From: CF-39 sp036518215
GTDB taxonomy: Bacteria > Chloroflexota > Limnocylindria > P2-11E
Reading direction: 5' to 3'
Length of the DNA stretch: 28,640 nucleotides
NCBI GenBank assembly: GCA_036518215.1
Contig: DATDNP010000109.1
Location: forward strand, 1 to 28,640
The notes beneath the pieces were generated by a model that saw only the letters and a program-made list of their open reading frames with translations, was not told the DNA's origin and searched no databases. A program made the position numbers and the translations under genes. This document shows positions 8,682 through 15,938 of the stretch, piece by piece; position 1 is the stretch's first letter; each line of letters opens with the position of its first letter.

Positions 8682-9704
8682 TTACTTCGCGTCGAAGTAC
8701 CTGCCCCGCGAGAGCGGGACGTCGATGTTCTCGAAGGTGAACGGCACCGACTGATTGTCGAACAGCCGCGGGCCGACCTGGAGCTGATAGTGCAGATGCG
8801 GGCCCGACGAGTCCCCGGAGTTTCCGAGCCGTCCGATCACCTGTCCGGCCGCCACGCGGTCGCCGACCCTGACCGTCACGGACCCGCATCGCAGATGCGC
8901 CATGACGCTGTGTTCGGAGTTGCCGTGGTCGACGATCACGCAGTTCCCGTAGTAGGCCATGACCGGATCGTGGAGCGCCGTGTACATGTCCATCTCCGGA
9001 CGGTGCCCGGGGTGCGCGTTGTCGGGCACGTCGTTGCGCGCGTATGTGACGGTGCCGGCGGCCGGCGCGATGATCTCGCGATCCCATCCGGTCGCCGAGG
9101 CGTTCTCGTCCGCGTCGTCCGTCTGCGGCGCGTCATTCTCGTCCAAGCCGATCACGTCGATCGCGAAATCGGAGCCAAACCCGCTCCCGTGACCGCCGTT
9201 CGTGCCCCAGTCCTGGCCGACGTGGCCTCGACCACGGAAGGGGAAGATGAGCGGCGTCTTCTGCTCGTAGCGCTGGATCGGGACCCGCAGCGTGAGCTCC
9301 GCAGCGTCGCCCTTCGGGTCCGCGACGGTGACTCGGGGCTCCGCCATGTCGATGGCGAGCGCCTGGGGTCGCCTGAAGTAGAAGCGGAGGTCGAACGCCT
9401 CGGGCAGCGTGAACATGCGTCGTGGCGAAGCGACGGGCGTATCGGCCAGGATGCGATAGCGCACACCCTTGATCTTCGCGAGCGCTTCGGCCTTCCACTC
9501 TTGCCGCTCGACCGTGGATCCGTGGCTCGAGAGCTCGACGTCGGCCGAGACCGGCGTCAGCTCACGGTCGGTCGGGTCGATGATCGCGATGTCGAAGACG
9601 AATGACGACGTGGCCCCGTTCCCCGGATCGTCCACCTTGTACACGGCTGCCGGCACGACCCGCAGACGGAGATCGCGCTGGCCCGCGTCCGCACGCCGCA
9701 CCAC
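8682..9704 (-). CDS. M23 family metallopeptidase lacking its N-terminal export signal
   Basis: The C-terminal half is a clear M23/LytM zinc endopeptidase: GHGSGFGSDFAIDV, VIAPAAGTV-like strand, CVIVDHGNSEHSVMAHL, GQVIGRLGNSG and GPHLHYQLQ with the HxH ligand pair. Before it is a beta-rich domain seen in exported M23 proteins. These enzymes normally cut peptidoglycan cross-links outside the cell, yet no signal peptide or TM helix is found upstream in any minus-strand frame. The open frame runs on to 9848, but its extra N-terminus is Arg-rich and reads through a tRNA-Glu fragment at 9820-9849. I place a tentative GTG start at 9704 (340 aa). The 5' end was probably lost or replaced at the tRNA-fragment junction. 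Confidence 0.7.
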   Translation of the reverse strand: MVRRADAGQRDLRLRVVPAAVYKVDDPGNGATSSFVFDIAIIDPTDRELTPVSADVELSSHGSTVERQEWKAEALAKIKGVRYRILADTPVASPRRMFTLPEAFDLRFYFRRPQALAIDMAEPRVTVADPKGDAAELTLRVPIQRYEQKTPLIFPFRGRGHVGQDWGTNGGHGSGFGSDFAIDVIGLDENDAPQTDDADENASATGWDREIIAPAAGTVTYARNDVPDNAHPGHRPEMDMYTALHDPVMAYYGNCVIVDHGNSEHSVMAHLRCGSVTVRVGDRVAAGQVIGRLGNSGDSSGPHLHYQLQVGPRLFDNQSVPFTFENIDVPLSRGRYFDAK

Positions 9705-9819
9705 GGCACCATGACAGGCCACGGCCGTGACATCTGTATCGGGGGACGCAGATGCTCGCCGGACGGCGTGCGTTCCGTCCTTGATCGAGCGCCGCGGACG
9801 TCGTCGGCGGCGGCGCCGT

Positions 9820-9849
9820 CGTGTAGCCCGGATGGGATTCGAACCCATG
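9820..9849 (-). repeat. tRNA-Glu 3' fragment A, att-like
   Basis: A 30-bp perfect copy of the T-arm and 3' acceptor strand of the tRNA-Glu gene at 13208-13281, plus 4 nt downstream of it, in the same orientation. The 5' part of a tRNA is absent. It marks the left edge of the accessory region and sits at the damaged 5' end of the M23 gene. Confidence 0.85.
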
Positions 9850-10229
9850 GCAGCACGCGCACTGCCGCGCGAGCGGCGGGATCAACACTGTCGAACGAAG
9901 CGTTCTGCATGCGGCGAGCTGCCGCGACGGCCAGTAGCGGATGGACCGCACCCGTGATCAGGGCCACATCGGTGCCTGGCGTCTGATCCTCACGGGGCGG
10001 GATGGCCGTGCCCCCGGCCCCGCGGTGATGCGGTCCCGACACTCGGGGCAGGGGCGTTCCGGCATCCGTCCGGCACTGCTCGCAGGGCATACGCGTAGAT
10101 CACGCCGGCCGTATGAGCGTCCGCACAACATGGCCTGCGCGTCGGCGAGGATGGGTGGGAAGGTGGCGTGCAGACTGCCGTCACGCGCCGTGATCCAGAC
10201 GTACGTCACCTTCCCCACCTCAGTACGCG
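9850..10229. other. Gene-free stretch between tRNA fragment A and the cold-shock gene
   Basis: 380 bp with no gene I can support. Minus-strand codons from about 9960 to 9850 look mildly protein-like (Ala/Arg-rich, containing HPLLAVAAARRMQN) but run into the tRNA fragment and have no recognisable start or family. It may be the remnant of a gene broken by integration. Confidence 0.4.
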
Positions 10230-10436
10230 CTACGCGCGCGCGACCTTCTCTGCGCTTTCCTTGTTGCGGCGAGGATCCATCGCCTTCTCGTAGGTCACGG
10301 TCTGACCCTCACCGAGCTCCTCGAACGTGACGCCGCTGACGGATGAGCGGTGGAAGAAGAGGTCCGTCCCATCGCTCTGCTGAATGAAGCCGAAACCGCG
10401 GTCGTTGACGATCTTCTTGATCGTGCCTGTCGCCAT
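10230..10436 (-). CDS. Cold shock protein, CspA family
   Basis: A 68-aa single-stranded nucleic acid binding OB-fold protein acting as an RNA chaperone. GTIKKIVNDRGFGFIQQ contains RNP1 (RGFGFI) and TDLFFHRSSV contains RNP2. Length is typical. The ATG at 10436 is preceded by GAGGAG about 7 nt upstream; the longer frame to 10451 would put the RBS inside the gene. The gene lies between tRNA-Glu fragments A and B, so it may be cargo of an integrated segment. The 228 bp upstream have no gene and may include the long 5' leader common in csp mRNAs. Confidence 0.93.
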   Translation of the reverse strand: MATGTIKKIVNDRGFGFIQQSDGTDLFFHRSSVSGVTFEELGEGQTVTYEKAMDPRRNKESAEKVARA

Positions 10437-10664
10437 GTACTTACTCCTCATCGCGGCTGTACGTCGCGATGCGCGTACGGCCCGGCATCCGGTTGAAGCA
10501 GGACCGCCAATGGAAGGTGAGGAGGGAATGGGTGCACGAGGGTCTTCTCACGTCCGGGCGGATCGACTCCACGACGGAGAAGAGCCGTAGAACTTGAGTG
10601 TACGCGTGATCGCGTACGAAGGGGACGGCATCACCTCGGGGGCCACCAGCGTGCTTCCTTGCCG
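10437..10664. other. Upstream region of the cold-shock gene
   Basis: 228 bp without a supportable gene. The minus-strand frame here starts in tRNA fragment B and is not coding. It may hold the csp promoter and 5' leader; no clear promoter was recognised. Confidence 0.4.
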
Positions 10665-10717
10665 CAACGTGTAGCCCGGATGGGATTCGAACCCATGACC
10701 TCCTCCTTGAAAGGGAG
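10665..10717 (-). repeat. tRNA-Glu 3' fragment B, 53-bp direct repeat (att-like)
   Basis: A 53-bp perfect direct repeat of 13201-13253. It covers the tRNA from the 5' side of the anticodon stem through the anticodon loop, T-arm, acceptor strand and 7 nt beyond. Identity stops abruptly on both sides. This is the arrangement left when an element integrates site-specifically into the 3' part of a tRNA gene and restores it with its own copy. Confidence 0.92.
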
Positions 10718-10908
10718 CAGGCACTCAACGCTGTGCTAGGTGAACGCAATCCAGCAAACAACATTCGGGTGGAGGAACGCAAGACGCGCGATTAGGTGGT
10801 GAACCTGCGCCGCCATGTAGCGCGCCACAACTTCCTACAACACCCGGTCTTGAGATCTTCATCGGTGTATCCAGAGAAGGTCTTGCTCCTCAGTTCTATG
10901 CGAGGTGG
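10718..10908. other. Left interior of the tRNA-Glu island
   Basis: 190 bp of visibly lower GC than the flanking chromosome and no supportable gene. No integrase fragment, promoter or repeat was recognised. Confidence 0.45.
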
Positions 10909-11211
10909 CTACAGCGGAGGTTCGATAGCGTGCAGCTGAAGAATGGTCATCTGGGCCGTCTTCGGCGAAGGAAACCCGACCGACGTAAGGAGCTGCTCGA
11001 ACTCGTCGCTGCCCCACCGCTGATGAATCCGTTCGGTCGACTCCCAGATGCCGATGATGTACAGCGCTCCAGGTCCGGTCGCACAGTGGTGGCGAAGCTC
11101 TCCCACTCCGGTCGCGCCTCCGCGACTCACGATCAATGCATGCGCCTTGTCATACGCGGCCGTCAACCGCGCCACGTCACCGTCAAATCGCGCGATCAGC
11201 ATCGCAGCCAC
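10909..11211 (-). CDS. Small protein of about 100 aa, possible dimeric alpha/beta barrel fold
   Basis: 100 aa. The N-terminal MLIARFDGD, an amphipathic helix (VARLTAAYDKAHALIV), central ALYIIGIWES, a second helix (EEFEQLL-like) and a C-terminal strand ending in ILQLHAIEPPL suggest the ferredoxin-like fold of antibiotic biosynthesis monooxygenase-type proteins. This is a fold impression, not a motif match. The GTG start at 11211 has GGAGG 6 nt upstream; the ATG at 11202 is less well placed. It lies inside the tRNA-Glu island and has lower GC3 than chromosomal neighbours. Confidence 0.7.
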   Translation of the reverse strand: MAAMLIARFDGDVARLTAAYDKAHALIVSRGGATGVGELRHHCATGPGALYIIGIWESTERIHQRWGSDEFEQLLTSVGFPSPKTAQMTILQLHAIEPPL

Positions 11212-11307
11212 TTGAAACCTCCGAATGCAGGGCGTGGCGAACGTGAGCCATTGTCACCTGTTGGCATCAGGCTCGGCCCGCTGGTCGCCTGACTTGGAAG
11301 GAAGGCG

Positions 11308-11344
11308 AGCATCGGCGAGCGTCAACGCGGCGCTCGCCGATGCT
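11308..11344 (-). terminator. 14-bp perfect hairpin after the repeat-protein gene
   Basis: AGCATCGGCGAGCG and CGCTCGCCGATGCT pair perfectly around a 9-nt loop. The hairpin begins 15 bp past the stop codon of the minus-strand gene at 11360 and is probably its terminator. The sequence that follows is pyrimidine-rich but has no U run. Confidence 0.6.
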
Positions 11345-11359
11345 GCCGTCTAAGCACTG

Positions 11360-12016
11360 CTAGCGGCCCATCGCCACGATGATGATGCGGGCGGTGCCGC
11401 CGGTGTAGTTGAAGGCCTGCACGAACATGTGAACGCCCGGCATCTCGAACACCTCGAAGTACTCATCTGCGTTGCACTTCGCCTGGCCTTGTCCGAGCAG
11501 GAACGAGGTTGCGGAGTTACCGTCGCTCGAGACGAAGACCGTGATCGACTGCCCGGCTGTGCATGCGACAGCGACGCCGACCCGCACCTGACCGTACTGT
11601 GAAGTCGGCACGCTCAAGGTCCCGATGCTGCCGTCGGCAACATTGGTGTCGCTCAGCCCGATAACGCTCGTCGAAGGCTGGTTTCCGACGTTCACCGTCC
11701 CCGTGACGGCCTGCGTCGCCGGCAAGTTGCTGACACTGACCGTGCCTGAGACCGCCTGAGTGGCGGGGAGATTCCCCACACTCACGGTGCCGCTCACGGC
11801 TTGCGTAGTGGGGAAGTTGTTCACATTCACCTGCTGGTTGCCGTTCGCATCCACCGCCGCAAGCCTCGTCGGATCCGTTCCGTCCGCGAGATGGAACGAC
11901 GCGATCGCGGGAGCAGCCTCCACGACGGTCGCGCTGCCGAGTACGAACGCGAGGATCGCCACGATGACGTAGCGCAGTTGTGCCGAGCGCGGCACCAGCC
12001 CAGTCACGAGATGCAT
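11360..12016 (-). CDS. Exported protein with short NxPxTQAVxGTVxV repeats
   Basis: 218 aa. A hydrophobic segment at about residues 14-36 ending in VEAAPA acts as signal peptide or anchor. It is followed by FHLADGTDPTRLAAVDANGNQ and then about three tandem units of roughly 14-17 residues (NFPTTQAVSGTVSV, NLPATQAVSGTVSV, NLPATQAVTGTVNV). The C-terminal 90 residues are beta-rich with two Cys. Such repeats are common in phage tail-fibre and extended beta-helical surface proteins. I chose the ATG at 12016, with GGAAGGGG about 9 nt upstream; the frame runs open to 12373 but that part is basic and not protein-like. A surface or adhesive role is inference. Confidence 0.75.
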   Translation of the reverse strand: MHLVTGLVPRSAQLRYVIVAILAFVLGSATVVEAAPAIASFHLADGTDPTRLAAVDANGNQQVNVNNFPTTQAVSGTVSVGNLPATQAVSGTVSVSNLPATQAVTGTVNVGNQPSTSVIGLSDTNVADGSIGTLSVPTSQYGQVRVGVAVACTAGQSITVFVSSDGNSATSFLLGQGQAKCNADEYFEVFEMPGVHMFVQAFNYTGGTARIIIVAMGR

Positions 12017-12580
12017 GACGTGGTCCCCTTCCTGTCCGACGCTCTGGCCGTCGGGCATCGGGATGCTATCGGACGAGCACCGGGAGCTGCGTGAGCAAGG
12101 TCCACGCGCACCTTCGCTGGCACGGTGAGGATCCGGTGCAGGCGCATCACGAACGTCGAAACGCCCCACGAATGGGTCCCGATCGAACCAACCACTCCTC
12201 AATTCATCGAACAGCGAACGTCGCGTCCGAGTTCGCGCGTAACGCGGCGTGCTCGAGCCGACGGCAAGCAGACCGTGTCCGCGAAGCGGATTTGACTCAA
12301 AGCGACAACACGCGAGCTCCCGCGAAGCTCCCGAACTCGTGCGACCCAAACACCGTCGCAGAAGCCACCGCACCTAGTCAGGGACTTCCCACGGATGACG
12401 GGTGGCCGCGTTCGCGCTGAGCGACGACCTCGGTGGTCCGCCTAAGACCGTGAGACCTTTGCCAGTCCGGCAACGACCTGGCCGTAGCGCGCGCACGTTT
12501 CGTTTGCGAGGCGTCCGGTGGTTGATCGTCCTGCGGGCCGAGCGCGACACATCGCGCTCGGCCCGCATCGCGCTAGAGCG
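12017..12580. other. Gene-free stretch inside the island
   Basis: About 560 bp without a supportable gene. Frames on both strands lack an RBS-backed start and show Arg-rich, shadow-like composition. The only clear structure is the hairpin at 12532-12567. Confidence 0.5.
12532..12567 (-). terminator. 16-bp perfect hairpin after the small secreted protein gene
   Basis: Perfect 16-bp arms (12532-12547 and 12552-12567) enclose the loop CACA. It lies 13 bp past the stop of the minus-strand gene at 12581. It lacks a U tract. The strength of the stem suggests a terminator or an mRNA 3' end. Confidence 0.6.
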
Positions 12581-12907
12581 CTACTGCCCGTTCGCGCAGT
12601 TGAGAGCACCCTGATTCGAGGGTGTACCGGTCTCCGTTATCGGATTGAAGGAGCTGAACTTCGCTTCCGGCTTCGTGAGGTCGATGACTGGACCGCTCTG
12701 GGTGAAGGTGAGGATTCCAGTTGCCTGGAGCGCGCGCAGTGTTGACTGATCGGAGTGATTCATACCCGGTGTCTGGCCGGGCGGGTCGCCGGTCGCGTTT
12801 CCGCAGACCCAACCGACCATCAGCGGATGGATCGCTGCGCTTGCAGGAGCCGCCGCGCCGAGCATCATGACAGCCACGAGACCTAGGACGAGCGTGATGC
12901 GCTTCAT
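12581..12907 (-). CDS. Small secreted protein, unknown family
   Basis: 108 aa. A classical signal peptide (MKRITLVLGLVAVMMLGAAAPASA, cleavage after ASA) precedes a mature domain of about 84 residues starting AIHPLMVGWVCGNATG. It has two Cys, one near each end (in WVCGN and ALNCANGQ), that could form a disulfide. I do not recognise the family. The ATG at 12907 has GGGAGGT at 6-nt spacing, an excellent start. It is the gene closest to the intact tRNA inside the island. Confidence 0.85.
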   Translation of the reverse strand: MKRITLVLGLVAVMMLGAAAPASAAIHPLMVGWVCGNATGDPPGQTPGMNHSDQSTLRALQATGILTFTQSGPVIDLTKPEAKFSSFNPITETGTPSNQGALNCANGQ

Positions 12908-13200
12908 GTGGACCTCCCTCTGGTCGGCGCATCGTATTCGGAGCAGGTCGCGACTGAACATGACCTTTCCGCATTCACGCATGGCAAAAACCAGGTACAT
13001 CCGAACCGCCGTCATCTTCGTAAGCGCAAGCGGCACGTAGTCAGCCGTATCTGGCTGCCCACGGCGAAATCCAACCAGCCGAGGGCCAGGATCGAACTGG
13101 CGACACATGGTTCTTCAGAGCAATGCGCTGCGACGAGGGAAGCAACTGCGGCGTTTTTTTGGCACCACCCTGCGAATAGGAATGGACAATCACACCCCCC
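12908..13200. other. Island right end, upstream of the small secreted protein
   Basis: About 290 bp with no supportable gene. It contains the secreted-protein RBS, a tRNA-like T-arm remnant at 13077-13101 and a T-run near 13155. Confidence 0.45.
13077..13101 (-). repeat. tRNA-like T-arm and acceptor remnant, not tRNA-Glu
   Basis: On the minus strand GCCAG-TTCGATC-CTGGC forms a perfect T-stem and loop, followed by CCTCGGCT like a 3' acceptor strand. The upstream sequence cannot complete a cloverleaf or supply a matching 5' acceptor strand. The T-arm resembles those of tRNA-Thr type genes. It is probably a tRNA 3' fragment from another tRNA, but chance cannot be excluded. Confidence 0.4.
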
Positions 13201-13253
13201 CAACGTGTAGCCCGGATGGGATTCGAACCCATGACCTCCTCCTTGAAAGGGAG
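13201..13253 (-). repeat. 53-bp direct repeat, copy within intact tRNA-Glu
   Basis: The copy identical to 10665-10717, embedded in the 3' part of the complete tRNA-Glu gene and reaching 7 nt beyond its 3' end. The two copies bound a 2.5-kb segment. Confidence 0.92.
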
Positions 13254-13281
13254 GCGCCCTGGACCACTAGGCGACCGGGCC
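13208..13281 (-). tRNA. tRNA-Glu (anticodon UUC)
   Basis: A complete 74-nt cloverleaf. The acceptor GGCCCGG pairs with CCGGGCU (G1-U72 wobble), the D-stem is GCCU/GGGC, the anticodon stem CCUCC/GGAGG carries loop CUUUCAA (anticodon UUC), and the T-stem AUGGG/CCCAU carries UUCGAAU. The discriminator is A and CCA is not encoded. Its 3' part is repeated at 10665-10717 and 9820-9849, making it the probable integration site of the adjacent island. Confidence 0.95.
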
Positions 13282-13309
13282 GCTTCTTCAAGGATAGGCG
13301 CCGGCCCGA

Positions 13310-13708
13310 CTAGCGAACGACGTTCACGGTCGCGCTGAAGAGGATCGCGTACTGCGGACAGGGCACAGCGCTCGGACACACGGCGGTCCCTGTGGCGCGG
13401 ATCGCGGACGTGCCGGGAGCGCTCGCCAGCCAGATCGCCTGCGTGCCGCGCACGAGCATGTAGTTCTGCACGGGGCGCGTGAGGACGACGCCGTCCGGCG
13501 GATCGAGCTTCCACTCGTACTGGTCGCCAAGCGCGATCTGCACGCGATCGCCGACGTGCACGGTGAGGGTCCCGCCGTTGTCGGCCATCGTGACCGTGGC
13601 CATCACCGAAGATGCGATCGGCGACGCGCTCGCGCCGGCCGCGCCCGCGCTCCCGTACGCGCCACCGCACGCCGCGAGGAAGAGCGCCGCGACGAGGACG
13701 AGCCGCAT
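13310..13708 (-). CDS. Lipoprotein with beta-rich, chagasin-like domain
   Basis: 132 aa. The signal MRLVLVAALFLAAC ends in a lipobox (LAAC, Cys14), then a Gly/Ala/Ser linker, then a domain with TLTVHVGDRVQIALGD, YEWKLDPPDG, a hydrophobic strand and SAPGTSAIRATG, ending in ILFSATVNVV. This strand order resembles immunoglobulin-like protease-inhibitor (I42, chagasin) domains, but the inhibitory loops are not clear. It would sit on the outer face of the membrane. Two Cys in AVCPSAVPCP may pair. The ATG at 13708 is chosen by the lipobox; the RBS is weak. It ends 28 bp before the tRNA-Glu gene. Confidence 0.75.
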   Translation of the reverse strand: MRLVLVAALFLAACGGAYGSAGAAGASASPIASSVMATVTMADNGGTLTVHVGDRVQIALGDQYEWKLDPPDGVVLTRPVQNYMLVRGTQAIWLASAPGTSAIRATGTAVCPSAVPCPQYAILFSATVNVVR

Positions 13709-13763
13709 ATGCGCAAGGACGCCGGCGACCGGGGAACGGTTCCCGGCCTGCGAGAATCCGCGC

Positions 13764-14993
13764 GTGATCACCCGGGCGCGAGCCGCGTTCGTCTTCATCT
13801 TCGTCACGGTCCTCCTCGACATGCTCGCCTTCGGCATCATCGCGCCCGTCCTGCCGCAGCTCATCGTGCGGCTCGAGGGCGGCGACACGCGGACAGCCGC
13901 GACGGTCTACGGCCTCTTCGGCACGGCGTTCGCCTTCATGCAGTTCCTCGCGTCGCCGGTGCTCGGCGCGCTCGGCGACCGCTTCGGCCGCCGACCGGTG
14001 GTGCTCCTCTCGAACCTCGGCCTCGGCGCCGACTACGTCGTGATGGCCGTCGCGCCGACCATACCCATCCTCTTCATCGGCCGTCTCATCTCCGGCGTCA
14101 CCTCGTCCTCGTTCAGCACGGCGAGCGCGTACGTCGCCGACGTCACCGCGCCGGAGAGACGCGCCGCGCGCTTCGGCATGCTCGGCGTCGCCTTCGGGAT
14201 CGGCTTCATCGTCGGTCCCGCCGTGGGCGGCATCCTCGGCGCCATCGACCTGCGCGCGCCGTTCTGGGCCGCGGCGGCGCTCTCGTTCACGAACTTCCTG
14301 TACGGGCTCTTCATCCTTCCGGAGTCGCTCCCACGCGAGCGACGCGGCCCGTTCCGTCCGAAGGCCGCCAACCCGATCGGCGCGATGCGCTTCCTCGGCT
14401 CGCGCGCCGCGCTGCCGTCGCTCGCGCTCGCGGCGTTCTTCGCGTATCTCGCGCACGACTCGCTTCCGGTGACCTTCGTCCTCTACAGCGCGCAGCGCTT
14501 CGGCTTCGACGAGCGCGCGGTCGGGCTCGCGCTCACCGTCACTGGTGTCTCCTCCCTCATCGTGCAGGGCGTCGTCGTCGGGAGGGCGGTGCGAGCGTTC
14601 GGCGAGCAGCGCGCGCTCCTGCTCGGCCTGCTCATCGGGCTCGTCGGCCAGCTCATCCTCGGGCTCGCGCCCATCGCACCCATCTTCCTCATCGGGATCC
14701 CGGTGTGGTCGCTCTTCGGCCTGGTGACCCCGTCCCTTCAGGCGCTCGCATCGCGCGAGGTCGAGCCGAGCGAGCAGGGACAGCTGCAAGGCGCGCTCGG
14801 CAGCCTGCGGTCTGTGGTCACCCTCATCACGCCGCTCCTGTACACGCAGGTCTTCGCGCTCGCGATCGGTCCGCTCGCATGGGTCGGACTCCCCGGCGCG
14901 GCGTTCGTGCTGAGCGCGCTGTTCCTCGCGGCCTCCGCGGTGACGATCAGCGCGAGAGCGCGCCGATCGCCAGCAGCAGCCCGTCCCGCTTGA
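13764..14993 (+). CDS. MFS transporter, TetA-like drug exporter
   Basis: 409 aa with about 12 membrane helices. VTVLLDMLAFGIIAPVLPQLI in helix 1 and the loop 2-3 motif A (GALGDRFGRRPVVLLS) are typical of the tetracycline-resistance/DHA1 drug:proton antiporters. GPAVGGILG matches motif C of exporters. The GTG at 13764 is chosen because it places helix 1 at the N-terminus; the open frame to 13479 lies opposite the divergent lipoprotein and is a shadow. The substrate cannot be told from sequence. Its 3' end overlaps the convergent zinc hydrolase gene by 47 bp. Confidence 0.88.
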   Translation: MITRARAAFVFIFVTVLLDMLAFGIIAPVLPQLIVRLEGGDTRTAATVYGLFGTAFAFMQFLASPVLGALGDRFGRRPVVLLSNLGLGADYVVMAVAPTIPILFIGRLISGVTSSSFSTASAYVADVTAPERRAARFGMLGVAFGIGFIVGPAVGGILGAIDLRAPFWAAAALSFTNFLYGLFILPESLPRERRGPFRPKAANPIGAMRFLGSRAALPSLALAAFFAYLAHDSLPVTFVLYSAQRFGFDERAVGLALTVTGVSSLIVQGVVVGRAVRAFGEQRALLLGLLIGLVGQLILGLAPIAPIFLIGIPVWSLFGLVTPSLQALASREVEPSEQGQLQGALGSLRSVVTLITPLLYTQVFALAIGPLAWVGLPGAAFVLSALFLAASAVTISARARRSPAAARPA

Positions 14994-15918
14994 TCGCCGG
15001 ACTCGTGACGACGAAGAGCACGACGCCGCTCACCGGCGCGCGGACCGGCGCGATCGGCTCGCCGACGAGGTCGGTGAGCTCTCCGACGAGATCCCCCACC
15101 CGCACACGATGACCGACCCGCACCGAGCAATGGAACACGCCCTCCGCCGGTGAGCGCACCCAGTCGAAGCTCTGCACGACGGTCGGCGCCTCGACGCGAT
15201 CGGGCGCGCCGTCGAGCGCTCCGATCGTGCGCAGGATGTTCGTGACGCCGCGCACGTGCCGGACGACGTCCTCTTCGATGAGCAGGCCGCGGCCGCCGGA
15301 CTCCGCGAGCATCGCGGCGACGCCGGAGATCGCGGCGACGGCGTAGAGGCTGCCCGGGCGCTCGCCGGTCGGCGCGCTCGCCACGGCCCACTCCGCGCCG
15401 TACGCGTTGACCATCCGCACGATCTCCGCGTCGCGCGTGGCGTCCCCGGTCGTGCGGTAGATGACGAACGGCGTGAGCTCCTCGATGAGATCGCCCGCGT
15501 GCAGGTCGATCGCGTGCGTGTGCTTCGTGACGATCTCGGTGAGCAGGTGATGCGCGAAGCGCTGGCCCCACGTCCCGCTCGCGTCGCCCGGAAAGAGGCG
15601 GTTCAGGTTGTCGTTGTCCTCGGGATTCACGTAGATGCTGCGCTCGTAGAAGCCCGGGCGGTTGAGCAGCGGGATGAAGAGCAGCGTCCCGCGCACCTCC
15701 TGCGGATCGATGCCGCGGCCGAGGCGCGTCGCGGCCTCGATGCCGGTGTACTCGGCGGCGTGGATCCCCGCGGTGACGAGGACGTTCGGACCGTCACGGG
15801 TGCCGCGGATCGCGATGTACGGCCAGCGGTACTTTGCGAGGCCGGGATCGTTCTCGAAGGTGAAGCTGCCGCTCGTGCGACCGGTGCGGTCAGGGATCTC
15901 GATCGGTCCGACGCGCAT
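14947..15918 (-). CDS. Succinylglutamate desuccinylase/aspartoacylase family zinc hydrolase
   Basis: 323 aa, M14-like zinc-dependent deacylase. VTAGIHAAEYTG supplies the first His and Glu ligands, DLHAGD the third His, and NRLFPGD, RPGFYERS and LIEED are family signatures. The C-terminal 60 residues form a beta domain (VRVGDLVGEL, PVSGVVLF) like the extra domain of AstE/AspA enzymes. Members cleave N-acyl amino acids or related amides; the substrate here is unknown. The ATG at 15918 gives the family N-terminus. It follows the TPR/cyclase gene by 20 bp on the same strand. Confidence 0.85.
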   Translation of the reverse strand: MRVGPIEIPDRTGRTSGSFTFENDPGLAKYRWPYIAIRGTRDGPNVLVTAGIHAAEYTGIEAATRLGRGIDPQEVRGTLLFIPLLNRPGFYERSIYVNPEDNDNLNRLFPGDASGTWGQRFAHHLLTEIVTKHTHAIDLHAGDLIEELTPFVIYRTTGDATRDAEIVRMVNAYGAEWAVASAPTGERPGSLYAVAAISGVAAMLAESGGRGLLIEEDVVRHVRGVTNILRTIGALDGAPDRVEAPTVVQSFDWVRSPAEGVFHCSVRVGHRVRVGDLVGELTDLVGEPIAPVRAPVSGVVLFVVTSPAIKRDGLLLAIGALSR

Positions 15919-15938
15919 GCGAGGGAGCCTACGCCGCT

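Noticed and set aside
9705..9848. Extended N-terminus of the M23 frame starting MGSNPIRATR
   Set aside because: This peptide is the translation of a tRNA T-arm and acceptor, a common false start; no export signal is gained.
12290..12330. Possible further tRNA fragment (GAGTCAAATCC on the minus strand)
   Set aside because: It lacks a TTCGA-type T-loop with paired stem and does not match any tRNA in the window.
13041..14789. 582-aa minus-strand ORF
   Set aside because: Highly charged shadow of the MFS gene that continues through the tRNA-Glu gene.
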